DNA of 7,976 nt, from contig DASVFB010000145.1 in NCBI GenBank assembly GCA_036380275.1, forward strand, positions 1 through 7,976. The letters run 5' to 3'. This stretch comes from DASVFB01 sp036380275. GTDB taxonomy: Bacteria; Actinomycetota; Thermoleophilia; Gaiellales; Gaiellaceae. Positions 1 through 6,327 of this stretch are shown in pieces. The notes under the pieces are model-generated. The model worked only from the letters and a program-made list of their open reading frames with translations. It searched no databases and was not told where the DNA came from. The translations under genes and the position numbers were made by a program. The stretch's first letter is position 1; every line of letters starts with the position of its first letter.

Positions 1-477
1 GGGATCGCTCCATTCGTCGGCATTCGCGCCCGCGAGCAGATCCTCGTACGAGTCCTCGACGACGAAGACGTGCTCGATGTCGGTGCTGTCCTTGAACAGC
101 TCGACGAGCGGCAGCAGCGACCGGTCGACGATCAGCGCGCGGTCGCCGCCGTGCTTTGCAATGTAGCCGACGTCGTCGAAGTGCAGGCGGAGGTTCAGCG
201 TGTGGAGGACGTAGCCGCCGCACGGGATGCCGAAGTACGCCTCCATGTGCTGGTAGTGGTTCCAGCAGAGCGTCGCGACGCGGTCGCCCTGCTCCAGGCC
301 GAGGCCCTTCAGCGCGACGGCGAGTTGCTTCGCGCGCCGCGTCATGTCGGCGTACGTGTAGCGGTGAAAGCTCTTGTCGGGAAGCCTGGTGACGATCTCC
401 TTCTCGGGGAAGTACGTCGCCGCGCGCCGCAGCAAGTGCGGCAGCGTCAGCGGGAAGTCCATCATCAGGCCGTCCAC
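1..477 (-). CDS. Medium/long-chain acyl-CoA synthetase (AlkK/DmdB-like AMP-forming ligase), N-terminal part
   Basis: This is the first 159 codons of an ATP-dependent acyl-CoA ligase, which would activate a fatty or related carboxylic acid to its CoA thioester through an acyl-adenylate in the cytoplasm. The rest runs off the left edge; the family is usually about 520-550 aa. The opening (DGLMMDFPLTLPHLLRRA), then PEKEIVTR, HRYTYADM and GDRVATLCWNHYQHMEAYFGI, followed by LHTLNLRLHFDDVGYIAKH, matches the N-terminal ANL domain of the AlkK/3-methylmercaptopropionate-CoA ligase branch as I remember it. The ATP-binding P-loop and the C-terminal lysine domain are not in view, so activity and chain length cannot be judged. 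I chose GTG at 477 because this branch commonly starts M-D-G-L-M-M-D. ATG at 465 is the alternative, and neither has a strong ribosome binding site. The start is 18 nt after the secreted-protein stop, so the two may be cotranscribed. Confidence 0.88.
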   Translation of the reverse strand, partial: MDGLMMDFPLTLPHLLRRAATYFPEKEIVTRLPDKSFHRYTYADMTRRAKQLAVALKGLGLEQGDRVATLCWNHYQHMEAYFGIPCGGYVLHTLNLRLHFDDVGYIAKHGGDRALIVDRSLLPLVELFKDSTDIEHVFVVEDSYEDLLAGANADEWSDP

Positions 478-495
478 GACGGTAACTCTAAGTCG

Positions 496-3400
496 TCAGC
501 GCGAGCGTTTCCACGGTCCGGCGACCAGCCGGCGACCGTTCCAGTGCCAGGCCCGCGATCTCGTTCCCCCGGTCGGGCTGCAGTGGCCGTCTCCTGAGCG
601 GAAGACGAATTGCGTCTCGCGAATCTGGGAGCCGATTCCCGCGAGGTCGGCGCCGTGCTTTTGCTTCATCACGACCTTCCACGCGCGCCCCGTCCAGCGG
701 AACACGACCCAGCTGCCAGTGCGGCCGCAGCTCGGGATCGCCAGCGTTACGGCCATCGCGCGGCTGCGCTTCCCGACGAACGTGCCGCAGAGCACCTGTC
801 CGACGGGATCGCGCAGCTTCGGATCGCCGAGGTCGCCGAGGCGGTTGCGCGCAAGGAGCAGCCGGGCGGTAATACGCGTGCAACGGTTCGTGATCACTGC
901 CTCGGCCAGCACTTTCGGGACAGGGCCTGCGCTCACGACGAAGTCGACGGTCGAATCCGCCGCGACGACGGCTCCCGCGCGGCGGCTCTGGGAGACGACG
1001 GTGCCCTTCTTCCGCTTCGAGTAGGTGTAGGTCACCGTCCCAACGCCGCAACCCGCGCCGGTGATCGCCTTCTTGGCAGCCGCAAGCGACGTCCCGATGA
1101 GGCTCGGCACGTTGCAACTCGCCGGCGGGGTCAGGTTCGACTCGATCCGGAAGATCTGCGTTACGGGTGACGCGGCGTTGTAGTTCACGTTCCCCGCCTG
1201 CGACGCCGTGATCGTGCAAGAGCCTGTATCCGTGAGATGCACCGTCGAGCCGCTGACCGTGCAAGGACCGCTCGGTGCGAATGAGACGGCAAGCCCCGAG
1301 GACGCCGTGGCGCTGACGGCGAAGTCGGCGTCGCCGAGGGTCTTGTTCGAGAGCGCGCCGAAACTGATCGTCTGGCTCGCCTTCGCGATCGAGAACGTCC
1401 GCGACACGGACGTTGCCGCGTTGTAGGTCGCGTCGCCCGCCTGGGACGCCGTCACAGTGCAGGAGCCGGCGCCGCCTAGGTGCACGGCCGCGCCGCTCAT
1501 CGTGCAATTGCCGCTCGGTGCGAAGGAAACCGGAAGGCCCGAGCTGGCGGTCGCGCTGACCGTGAAGTCCGCGTCGCCGTACGTCTTGTTCGCCGGCGCT
1601 CCGAACGTGATCGTCTGAGAGAGCTTCTGCGCCGTCACGCTGACGGACTCCGTGACCTCCGGCGCGGCGTTGTAGTTCGCATTCCCCGCCTGGTCGTACT
1701 TGACGGTGCAGGTTCCTCCCCCGCTCGCAGTCGTGAAGAACGAGCCGGAGTTCGAGCAGGCACCCGAGCTCGAGTAGGCGATCGAACCGCCGGGTGCGCT
1801 GGCCCCGACCGAGAAGCTCGAGCCTCCGGCGGCCGTGGCCGGCGCGTGCGTGTTGATCGTGATGGTCTGGTTTGCCTTGGCTATCTGGAACGTCCGCGGG
1901 ACACTCGTCGCCGCGTTGTAGTTGGCGTTGCCGGTCTGTGACGCCGTGATCGTGCACGAGCCGGCGGCGTTGACGTGGACTGTCGTCCCGCTGACCGTGC
2001 AATTTCCGCTCGCGTTGAAGGTGACTGTGAGGTTTGAGGTCGACGTGGCACTGACGGCGAAGTCGGCATCGCCGAACGTCCTGTCGGGGAGCGGAGCGAA
2101 CGTGATCATCTGGTTGGCCTTGCCGACGGTCAGCGTCGTCGAGCCTGTGATCCCCCCGAAGCTCGCGCTGATCAGGCTGCTGCCAACGGCGACCGCGTGC
2201 GCCAGTCCGCCGGCGGCGATTGTGGCGACGGTCTGCGTCGCTGAGGACCAGTTCGCCGTGCCGGTGAGATCCGTAGTCGTACTGTCGGTGAGGTTGCCGG
2301 TTGCGGTGAACTGCTGGTCGGCCGCGGTGACGATGGTCGGGTTCGCCGGGGTAACGGTGATGCCGGCCAGCACCGGAGGCCCGACGGTGAGGAGCGTGCT
2401 GGCGTTGAACGCGCCGAGCGTGGCGGTGATCGTGCTCGTTCCCTGGCTCTGCGCGTGTGCCAGGCCACCCGAATCGAACAGACCTGTGCCGATTCGGGCG
2501 ACGGCCGTGTTGGCGGATGTCCAAACGACGGTCGACGTCAGATCGAGGCTCACGGTGTTCGAGTAAGTGCCCGTTGCGGAGAACTGCCTGTTCGTGCCCT
2601 TGGCGATCGTCGGATTGGCAGGCGTCACTGCGATGTTGTTCAGCGTGACCGTGCGGTCCACGATGGTCACGAGCGCGCTGTTCTTGGCGAGTTTGCTGTT
2701 GTTGAACAGGTCGAGAGTGAACGTCTCGAAACCCTCGACGACCGGACAGTCGAGAATCTGCACGTGCAGCACCTTGGTCGTCTCCCCGGGCAAGAACGTG
2801 ATGTTGTCACGGTCCGACACGTAGTCTTTGTCGCAAGCCGCGCCGCCGGTTGCCGTGCCGTCGTCTAGGATCCACGACACCGACACAGGGTTCAACCCGG
2901 GCGCTGACAGACTCACTGTCAGATTGACGAGTCCGTCGCTCTCGCCGACTACCACGTCAGGCTGGGCCGAGACGAACGGCTCGGCCGTCGCCGGAGCGTC
3001 GCTGGGGCCGATCACGATCCGCGCGGCCCCCTTTCCGATGGTCGCGCCGCCTGTCGCACCATTCAAGGTCAGCGAGAAGTCCTCCGCAGGCTCGGGTAAC
3101 CCGTCGTCGAGAATCGGCACCTCGAACGTCTTTGCGACCTGACCCGGCGCGAAGCTGAGCGTGTCGTTGACGGCGGTGTAGTCCGCGCCGGCTGTAGCAG
3201 TGCCGTCACTCGTTGCGTAGTGGACGGTCACGGTGCTTGCCGAAGCCTGCCCCTCGTATCCGCCGAGCAGCACGGTGACGAGCGCGCTGCCGGCCTGCTC
3301 GTCGACCACGACGTCATGGACGACGATGCTCGGACTCGCGACGACCGTGTCGTTGTCCACGATCCCCACTCCCGTATTCGCTCTCGCGATAAAAGAGTTG

Positions 3401-3813
3401 TTGAACAGGTGGAGAGTGAACCTCTCGAAATGCTCGGCAACCGGACAATCGAGAATCTGCACGTGGACGACCTTCGTCGTGTCGCCCGCCAAGAACGTCA
3501 GATTGCCGCGGTCCGACGCGTAGTCGTTGTCGCAGGCCAAGCCGCCGGTCGCCGTTCCATCCTCCAGGAGCCAATCGACCGACACCGTGCTCAATCCAGG
3601 CGCCGACAGACTCACCGTGAAGTCGACGAACCCGACGTTCTCGCTCACCACGACATCGGCCGGCGCCGAGACGAAGGGGTTCGCGACGGGCGGCACCGCC
3701 GCCACGCTCCGCGCGTCGCCCGGCACGCCCGTGTCGCCGCGTGTCGCTCCTTGGGCACCCGTCACGAACAGCGCCGCAACGACCGCAACCCCCGCTGCAA
3801 GCCAGAACCGCAT
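496..3813 (-). CDS. Secreted modular protein: Calx-beta x3, BIG2 x2, MBG-like repeats x4, PASTA, Cys-rich C-terminal domain
   Basis: A 1105-aa exported beta-sandwich protein of unknown specific role, probably a cell-surface or matrix structural or adhesive protein. Residues 1-22 are a signal peptide with a hydrophobic core and an AQG|A cleavage site; there is no lipobox. Calx-beta-like domains lie at about 46-155, 161-270 and 279-387, with DGTATGG/DGTATAG and a DYxS/TA strand followed by an LxFxxGxxxK motif. BIG2-like domains are at 390-477 and 480-563, each with VTPANPTI and GGLAHA. Four repeats at 564-890 carry QxITFxxxxxKTxGDADFxVSAT and end in NYNAA. A PASTA domain spans 899-962 (VPSLIGTSLAAAKKAI, then KGTVVSQS). 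The last roughly 140 residues have four Cys and RAWHWNGRR. No LPXTG motif or C-terminal membrane segment is visible, so anchoring is unknown. All visible cysteines fall in plausible pairs, fitting an oxidised extracellular protein. ATG at 3813 is fixed by a strong AGGAG and the signal peptide. Domain names are from motif memory; function is inferred. Confidence 0.9.
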   Translation of the reverse strand: MRFWLAAGVAVVAALFVTGAQGATRGDTGVPGDARSVAAVPPVANPFVSAPADVVVSENVGFVDFTVSLSAPGLSTVSVDWLLEDGTATGGLACDNDYASDRGNLTFLAGDTTKVVHVQILDCPVAEHFERFTLHLFNNSFIARANTGVGIVDNDTVVASPSIVVHDVVVDEQAGSALVTVLLGGYEGQASASTVTVHYATSDGTATAGADYTAVNDTLSFAPGQVAKTFEVPILDDGLPEPAEDFSLTLNGATGGATIGKGAARIVIGPSDAPATAEPFVSAQPDVVVGESDGLVNLTVSLSAPGLNPVSVSWILDDGTATGGAACDKDYVSDRDNITFLPGETTKVLHVQILDCPVVEGFETFTLDLFNNSKLAKNSALVTIVDRTVTLNNIAVTPANPTIAKGTNRQFSATGTYSNTVSLDLTSTVVWTSANTAVARIGTGLFDSGGLAHAQSQGTSTITATLGAFNASTLLTVGPPVLAGITVTPANPTIVTAADQQFTATGNLTDSTTTDLTGTANWSSATQTVATIAAGGLAHAVAVGSSLISASFGGITGSTTLTVGKANQMITFAPLPDRTFGDADFAVSATSTSNLTVTFNASGNCTVSGTTVHVNAAGSCTITASQTGNANYNAATSVPRTFQIAKANQTITINTHAPATAAGGSSFSVGASAPGGSIAYSSSGACSNSGSFFTTASGGGTCTVKYDQAGNANYNAAPEVTESVSVTAQKLSQTITFGAPANKTYGDADFTVSATASSGLPVSFAPSGNCTMSGAAVHLGGAGSCTVTASQAGDATYNAATSVSRTFSIAKASQTISFGALSNKTLGDADFAVSATASSGLAVSFAPSGPCTVSGSTVHLTDTGSCTITASQAGNVNYNAASPVTQIFRIESNLTPPASCNVPSLIGTSLAAAKKAITGAGCGVGTVTYTYSKRKKGTVVSQSRRAGAVVAADSTVDFVVSAGPVPKVLAEAVITNRCTRITARLLLARNRLGDLGDPKLRDPVGQVLCGTFVGKRSRAMAVTLAIPSCGRTGSWVVFRWTGRAWKVVMKQKHGADLAGIGSQIRETQFVFRSGDGHCSPTGGTRSRAWHWNGRRLVAGPWKRSR
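928..1119 (-). other. PASTA domain segment of the secreted protein
   Basis: Residues 899-962 read CNVPSLIGTSLAAAKKAI, then a GCGVGTVTY strand, KKGTVVSQS and STVDFVVSAG. This is the full PASTA order: VPxLxGxxxxxA, helix, G-VxxQxP-like turn, final VxVxVS strand. PASTA domains are best known as muropeptide or beta-lactam sensing modules of PknB-type kinases and PBPs. Here there is no kinase or transpeptidase domain. It carries an extra Cys pair (900/922). Confidence 0.85.
1144..2124 (-). repeat. Four tandem ~240-bp coding repeats (MBG-like Ig modules)
   Basis: Units run 2124-1879 (R1), 1878-1630 (R2), 1629-1384 (R3) and 1383-1144 (R4), encoding residues about 564-645, 646-728, 729-810 and 811-890. 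R1, R3 and R4 share GDADFxVSAT, then CT(V/M)SG and GSCT(I/V)TASQxG, and end in NYNAA or TYNAA. R3 and R4 are closest, roughly 80% identical in DNA by eye. R2 has drifted: it lacks GDADF but keeps both cysteines and the NYNAA end. Each unit has one cysteine pair 15-16 residues apart (605/620, 686/702, 770/785, 851/866). This pattern suggests stepwise tandem duplication of one disulphide-stapled beta-sandwich module. Confidence 0.85.
2698..2985 (-). repeat. Duplicated Calx-beta coding segment, copy 2 (encodes the third Calx-beta domain)
   Basis: This stretch is a diverged direct repeat of 3397-3680, about 75-80% identical by eye. Both encode DVVVxE, VSLSAPGL, DDGTATGG or EDGTATGG, then VQILDCPV and LFNNS. 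A different Calx-beta domain, without cysteines, lies between the copies, so the order is A-B-A'. Both A copies carry a Cys pair 29 residues apart (94/123 and 327/356). Confidence 0.8.
3397..3680 (-). repeat. Duplicated Calx-beta coding segment, copy 1 (encodes the first Calx-beta domain)
   Basis: Partner of the segment at 2698-2985. It encodes residues about 45-139 of the secreted protein. Synonymous and conservative differences are spread throughout, suggesting an old duplication kept under protein-level selection. Confidence 0.8.
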
Positions 3814-3830
3814 CTGCCCTCTCCTGAACG
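3814..3830 (-). promoter_or_regulatory. Strong Shine-Dalgarno for the secreted protein
   Basis: On the minus strand AGGAGAGGG precedes the ATG at 3813; AGGAG occupies 3825-3821, 7 nt from the start codon. It supports this start, which also yields a proper signal peptide. The rest of the 148-nt intergenic stretch to 3961 holds no convincing promoter: a TTGCTT hexamer near 3935 is followed at 17 nt by only a poor -10 candidate. No hairpin with a T-tract was seen after the upstream gene. Confidence 0.75.
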
Positions 3831-3961
3831 CACGCCCAACGCCGACCGGCAGCGATTCGGCGACGGAAGTACCGCAGCGCGCCGCATTCGACCCAGCCGA
3901 CTCCCGCCACTCTGAACCCCCCGCGCGAGAAAAGCAAGCACGGATCCTCCATCGGGACTGT

Positions 3962-5347
3962 CTAGCTGACGAGCTCGCGCTTCGCTACGTCCCAGCGCCA
4001 GACGTTCTGCGAGGTGACGTGCGTGCCGCCGATCCACCGGTCGATGCCGAGCACTTCGACGCGGTCGGCCTCGCCGCGAAGCACGCGTTCGCCGTTCTTC
4101 GTCAGGCGGATCGACAGACGCGCGAACACGTTCGCGTCGCTCAGCGGCGGCGGCGCCGGAAGCGGCGAGGCGTCGATGGTCTCGACGAGGCCGTCCAGTT
4201 CTGCGAGCGCACGGTAGAACCACGCGTCGCCCAGGAACGGCGCAAGCTCGAGCTTCTGCTCGGCGACGAACGCTGCAAGCGGCGTGCGTGCGCCTGCCGC
4301 AATCGCCTCCAGCGCCCGCCGCTCGGTTCCCGACAATCCGTTTTCCGGCGCGGGGAGCTCTTCGAGCAGGCGCAGCAACGCGCTTTCGACGAAGGGCAAG
4401 GCGTCCGATCCCCGAACAGCCCAGTGCGCGAGGGCGCTCGGCTCGGCCGCGCGGAACGCGTCCCAGACGGCAGCCGCGTCGTCGAGCGCCTCCGGACTGG
4501 CGCCGCGGCGGGCCGGCCAGAGCGTCTCCAGCTCATCCGCGGTCAGCTCGCCGAGCCCACGAAACCCGGGCTTGCGGGGAAACGAGTCGATCACGATCAG
4601 TTCCGGCGCTGACCCCACCTCGTATCCGAGCGCGAGCGCGTCCAGCAGTTGCAGCTGGTCGTACAGGTCGTGCTCGAACCAGAGCACGACGTGCACTCCC
4701 TCGCGCAGAGCTTCGACGAGCCGGCGATCCCGCCGCTCGAGCGACGAGAGAATTGCGCGGCGACTGCCCCAGCCGCACTCCGAAAGGAACGCCGCGCGCA
4801 AGCGCAACAGCTGCGGCCGCGACACGGCCGGCACGGGCCCTTCGTGGAGAACGTCCTGCCAGGGCAGCACCGCGCCGCCGAGCGCGGTCTGACGCAAGGT
4901 GTTCCCTGCGCTCTCGCCGTTCGTGACGTGCAGCACTGCCGGCATCTCGACATCCCGGCCGCGCCGGGCAAGGTACGCCGCGCCACAGGTGCAATGGTCG
5001 AGCGAGTCGCACGCGCAGCCGACGACGCGTGCGAGCTCGTCGCGCATCCGTTGCAACCCGGCGATGCGTGAGTCGATCTCGTCGATCTTCGCCGCCATCC
5101 GCACACGCAGCGCTTCCGAGGGAGATCCCGAGCGCCGCGAGACGCCCAGGTACTCCCCGATCTCTGCGAGTGTGAAGCCGACCGCCTGCGCCTCCTTGAT
5201 CGCGCGCAGGAACCGCACCGTCTCCTCGTCGTACCGGCGATGTCCGCTCGGATCTCGCTTCGGCTCTGGCAACAGCCCCCGTCGTTCGTAGTAGCGGAGC
5301 GTCTCGACGTTCACTCCGGCGCGCTGCGCGGCCTCACCGACTCTCAC
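3962..5347 (-). CDS. MerR-family metal-sensor-type regulator fused to a DUF1835-type domain
   Basis: A 461-aa two-part protein. Residues 1-70 are a MerR winged helix-turn-helix (VGEAAQRAGVNVETLRYYERRGLL, then GHRRYDEETVRFL and FTLAEIGEYL). Residues about 77-108 form the antiparallel dimerisation helix. Residues 111-121 are a metal-loop-like C-A-C-DSLDH-C-T-C followed by GAAYLARRG, where stand-alone regulators of this type normally end. Here the frame continues without a stop into MPAVLHVTNGESAGNTLRQ, LPWQDVLHEGPVP and WFEHDLYDQLQLLD, ending in GIDRWIGGTH and WRWD. I recognise this as the DUF1835-type family (function unknown, usually about 300 aa alone). GTG at 5347 gives the canonical MRVGEAA start and sits one -10 spacing from a MerR-type promoter. 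ATG at 4945 could start a separate DUF1835 protein, but its ribosome binding site is weak and no MerR stop exists. The likely role is metal- or stress-responsive transcription control; what the fused domain does is not known. Confidence 0.88.
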   Translation of the reverse strand: MRVGEAAQRAGVNVETLRYYERRGLLPEPKRDPSGHRRYDEETVRFLRAIKEAQAVGFTLAEIGEYLGVSRRSGSPSEALRVRMAAKIDEIDSRIAGLQRMRDELARVVGCACDSLDHCTCGAAYLARRGRDVEMPAVLHVTNGESAGNTLRQTALGGAVLPWQDVLHEGPVPAVSRPQLLRLRAAFLSECGWGSRRAILSSLERRDRRLVEALREGVHVVLWFEHDLYDQLQLLDALALGYEVGSAPELIVIDSFPRKPGFRGLGELTADELETLWPARRGASPEALDDAAAVWDAFRAAEPSALAHWAVRGSDALPFVESALLRLLEELPAPENGLSGTERRALEAIAAGARTPLAAFVAEQKLELAPFLGDAWFYRALAELDGLVETIDASPLPAPPPLSDANVFARLSIRLTKNGERVLRGEADRVEVLGIDRWIGGTHVTSQNVWRWDVAKRELVS

Positions 5348-5353
5348 GCTCCG

Positions 5354-5385
5354 ACTATAGACCCGTACCTAGGTACGGAAATCAA
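5354..5385 (-). promoter_or_regulatory. MerR-type promoter/operator of the MerR-DUF1835 gene
   Basis: On the minus strand a -35-like TTGATT (5385-5380) and a -10-like TATAGT (5359-5354) are 20 bp apart, the over-long spacer typical of MerR-activated promoters. Inside the spacer lies a perfect 16-bp palindrome, CCGTACCTAGGTACGG (5378-5363). It closely resembles mer-type operators (CCGTAC-N4-GTACGG). This implies autoregulation. The expected transcription start, about 7 nt past the -10, falls on the GTG at 5347, so the message is probably leaderless. The nearby GGAG lies only 1-2 nt before GTG, too close for a ribosome site. Confidence 0.85.
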
Positions 5386-5397
5386 GCGTCCTCGTCC

Positions 5398-5446
5398 TGT
5401 CCTTTCGTCACACGTCCCGAGTCCTGGACTTGGGACACGTCTCGTG
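5398..5446. repeat. Interrupted-palindrome repeat, copy A
   Basis: The core at 5414-5436 is an interrupted palindrome: GTCCC, G, AGTCC, T, GGACT, T, GGGAC. The similarity to copy B at 5502-5549 extends about 12 nt beyond the core on each side (TCGTCACA on the left, CTCGTG/CCTGTG on the right). It lies 13 bp upstream of the MerR gene's -35 element. It could be a dispersed REP-like repeat or a dimeric regulator site. Confidence 0.75.
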
Positions 5447-5501
5447 AAGCCCCTCTGCTCCGCGAGCCTGCGCTGCCGCGCCTGCTACACGCCCGTCAAG
5501 G

Positions 5502-5549
5502 TGTCCGCTCGTCACATGTCCCGAGTCCTGGACTGGGGACATGCCTGTG
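5502..5549. repeat. Interrupted-palindrome repeat, copy B
   Basis: The core at 5518-5540 repeats copy A at an offset of 104 bp. Its symmetry extends further: CATGTCCC at 5515-5522 pairs with GGGACATG at 5536-5543. It starts about 10-17 nt after the dehydrogenase stop, so its RNA hairpin could act as a 3'-end stabiliser or terminator, although no T-tract follows. The 62 nt between the copies show nothing recognisable. Confidence 0.75.
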
Positions 5550-5559
5550 CTGGGCACCG

Positions 5560-6327
5560 TTACTCCCCGAGGACACGACGGACAATCACTCGGTCGCGGA
5601 GTTGGTCCGGCAGACGCTCGACCCGTCGGCGCAGCTTCGCGTCCCGTCCGACGAGGTAGCGCGTTCGCGGCTTGTCCGCGGTGAGTGCATGATCGACGGC
5701 AGCCGCAACGTCCTCGGGCGGGGCGCCTGCAGTGCCGCGCTTCACGGCCAGCTTTCTGAACGCGTCGAGGCGCGCGCCGTAGAGCGTCAGCGCCTCGGCA
5801 GGCGGATCGGGACGCTCGCGCGTCCAGATCGGCGTCTTGATCGTCCCGGGCTCCACGATCGCGACGTGGATGCCCCACGGCGCGAGCTCGACCCGCAAAG
5901 CATCCGTCATCGCCTCGAGCGCGAACTTCGACATCGCGTACGCACCAAGCAGCGGCAGCGCGTTCAGCCCGGAGATCGAGCCCATGTTGACGACGCGGCC
6001 GCGACCGGTGCGCAACGCCGGCAGGCAGAGCTGCGTCATCCGCAACTGTCCGACGACGTTCACCTCGAGCTGCCGTCGCAGCTCGTCCGCCGGCAGGAAC
6101 TCGAGCGGCCCAGCGACCGCGACGCCTGCGTTGTTCACGAGGCCGTGCAGCTCGTCGAGCTCGAGCTCCGGCGGGTCCGTCACGTCGACGAGCACTTCTT
6201 CGGTTCCCTCGGGCGCCGTGCCGGTGCGCCGCACGCCTGCGAGCACGCGCCAGCCACGGTCGCGCAGTCTGACCGCGCACGCCGCTCCGATCCCGGAGGA
6301 CGCGCCGGTGATCAAGACCGCTCTCAA
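5560..6327 (-). CDS. Classical short-chain dehydrogenase/reductase (SDR)
   Basis: A 255-aa NAD(P)-dependent oxidoreductase of normal family length, likely acting on a hydroxy- or keto-substrate in the cytoplasm. The Rossmann nucleotide-binding motif TGASSGIG is at residues 7-14, NNAG at 65-68 and the structural Asn at 90 (EVNVVG). The catalytic Ser117, Tyr130 and Lys134 form the expected S-x12-Y-x3-K. PGTIKTPIW at 160-168 resembles the retinol/17-beta-hydroxysteroid dehydrogenase-like branch. Arginines after the second strand (GVRR, 31-34) favour NADP(H) over NAD(H), by family rule. TTG at 6327 gives the standard MRAVLITGASSG opening and overlaps the TGA stop of the mini acyl-CoA dehydrogenase, so translation is probably coupled; no ribosome site is seen. 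A longer in-frame ORF from 6558 merely reads through the upstream gene in the wrong frame. Substrate unknown; a beta-oxidation-like step is inferred from neighbours only. Confidence 0.93.
   Translation of the reverse strand: MRAVLITGASSGIGAACAVRLRDRGWRVLAGVRRTGTAPEGTEEVLVDVTDPPELELDELHGLVNNAGVAVAGPLEFLPADELRRQLEVNVVGQLRMTQLCLPALRTGRGRVVNMGSISGLNALPLLGAYAMSKFALEAMTDALRVELAPWGIHVAIVEPGTIKTPIWTRERPDPPAEALTLYGARLDAFRKLAVKRGTAGAPPEDVAAAVDHALTADKPRTRYLVGRDAKLRRRVERLPDQLRDRVIVRRVLGE

Noticed and set aside
488..2524. 678-codon minus-strand open frame overlapping the secreted-protein gene
   Set aside because: It is rich in Arg, His, Gly and Asp with no recognisable domain, and is the +1 shadow of a GC-rich, repeat-containing gene that has clear domains in the other frame.
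3925..3945. Sigma70-type promoter for the secreted protein
   Set aside because: A TTGCTT-like -35 is present on the minus strand but the hexamer 17 nt downstream is a poor -10, so I do not call it.
3527..4612. 361-codon plus-strand open frame across the MerR-DUF1835 3' end and the intergenic region
   Set aside because: Antisense to two genes with strong homology-like motifs; composition is typical of a GC-rich antisense frame and no ribosome site is evident.
4943..4945. Separate DUF1835 gene starting at an internal ATG
   Set aside because: No stop separates it from the MerR part and the upstream sequence offers only a weak ribosome site; kept as an alternative in the fusion entry.
5515..5543. 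Intrinsic terminator after the SDR gene
   Set aside because: The stem is strong but is not followed by a T-tract on either strand; left as a repeat with possible 3'-end role.
5398..5549. Possible CRISPR array
   Set aside because: Only two copies, 104 bp period with a palindromic unit and a 60-bp gap; no further units or cas genes in view.
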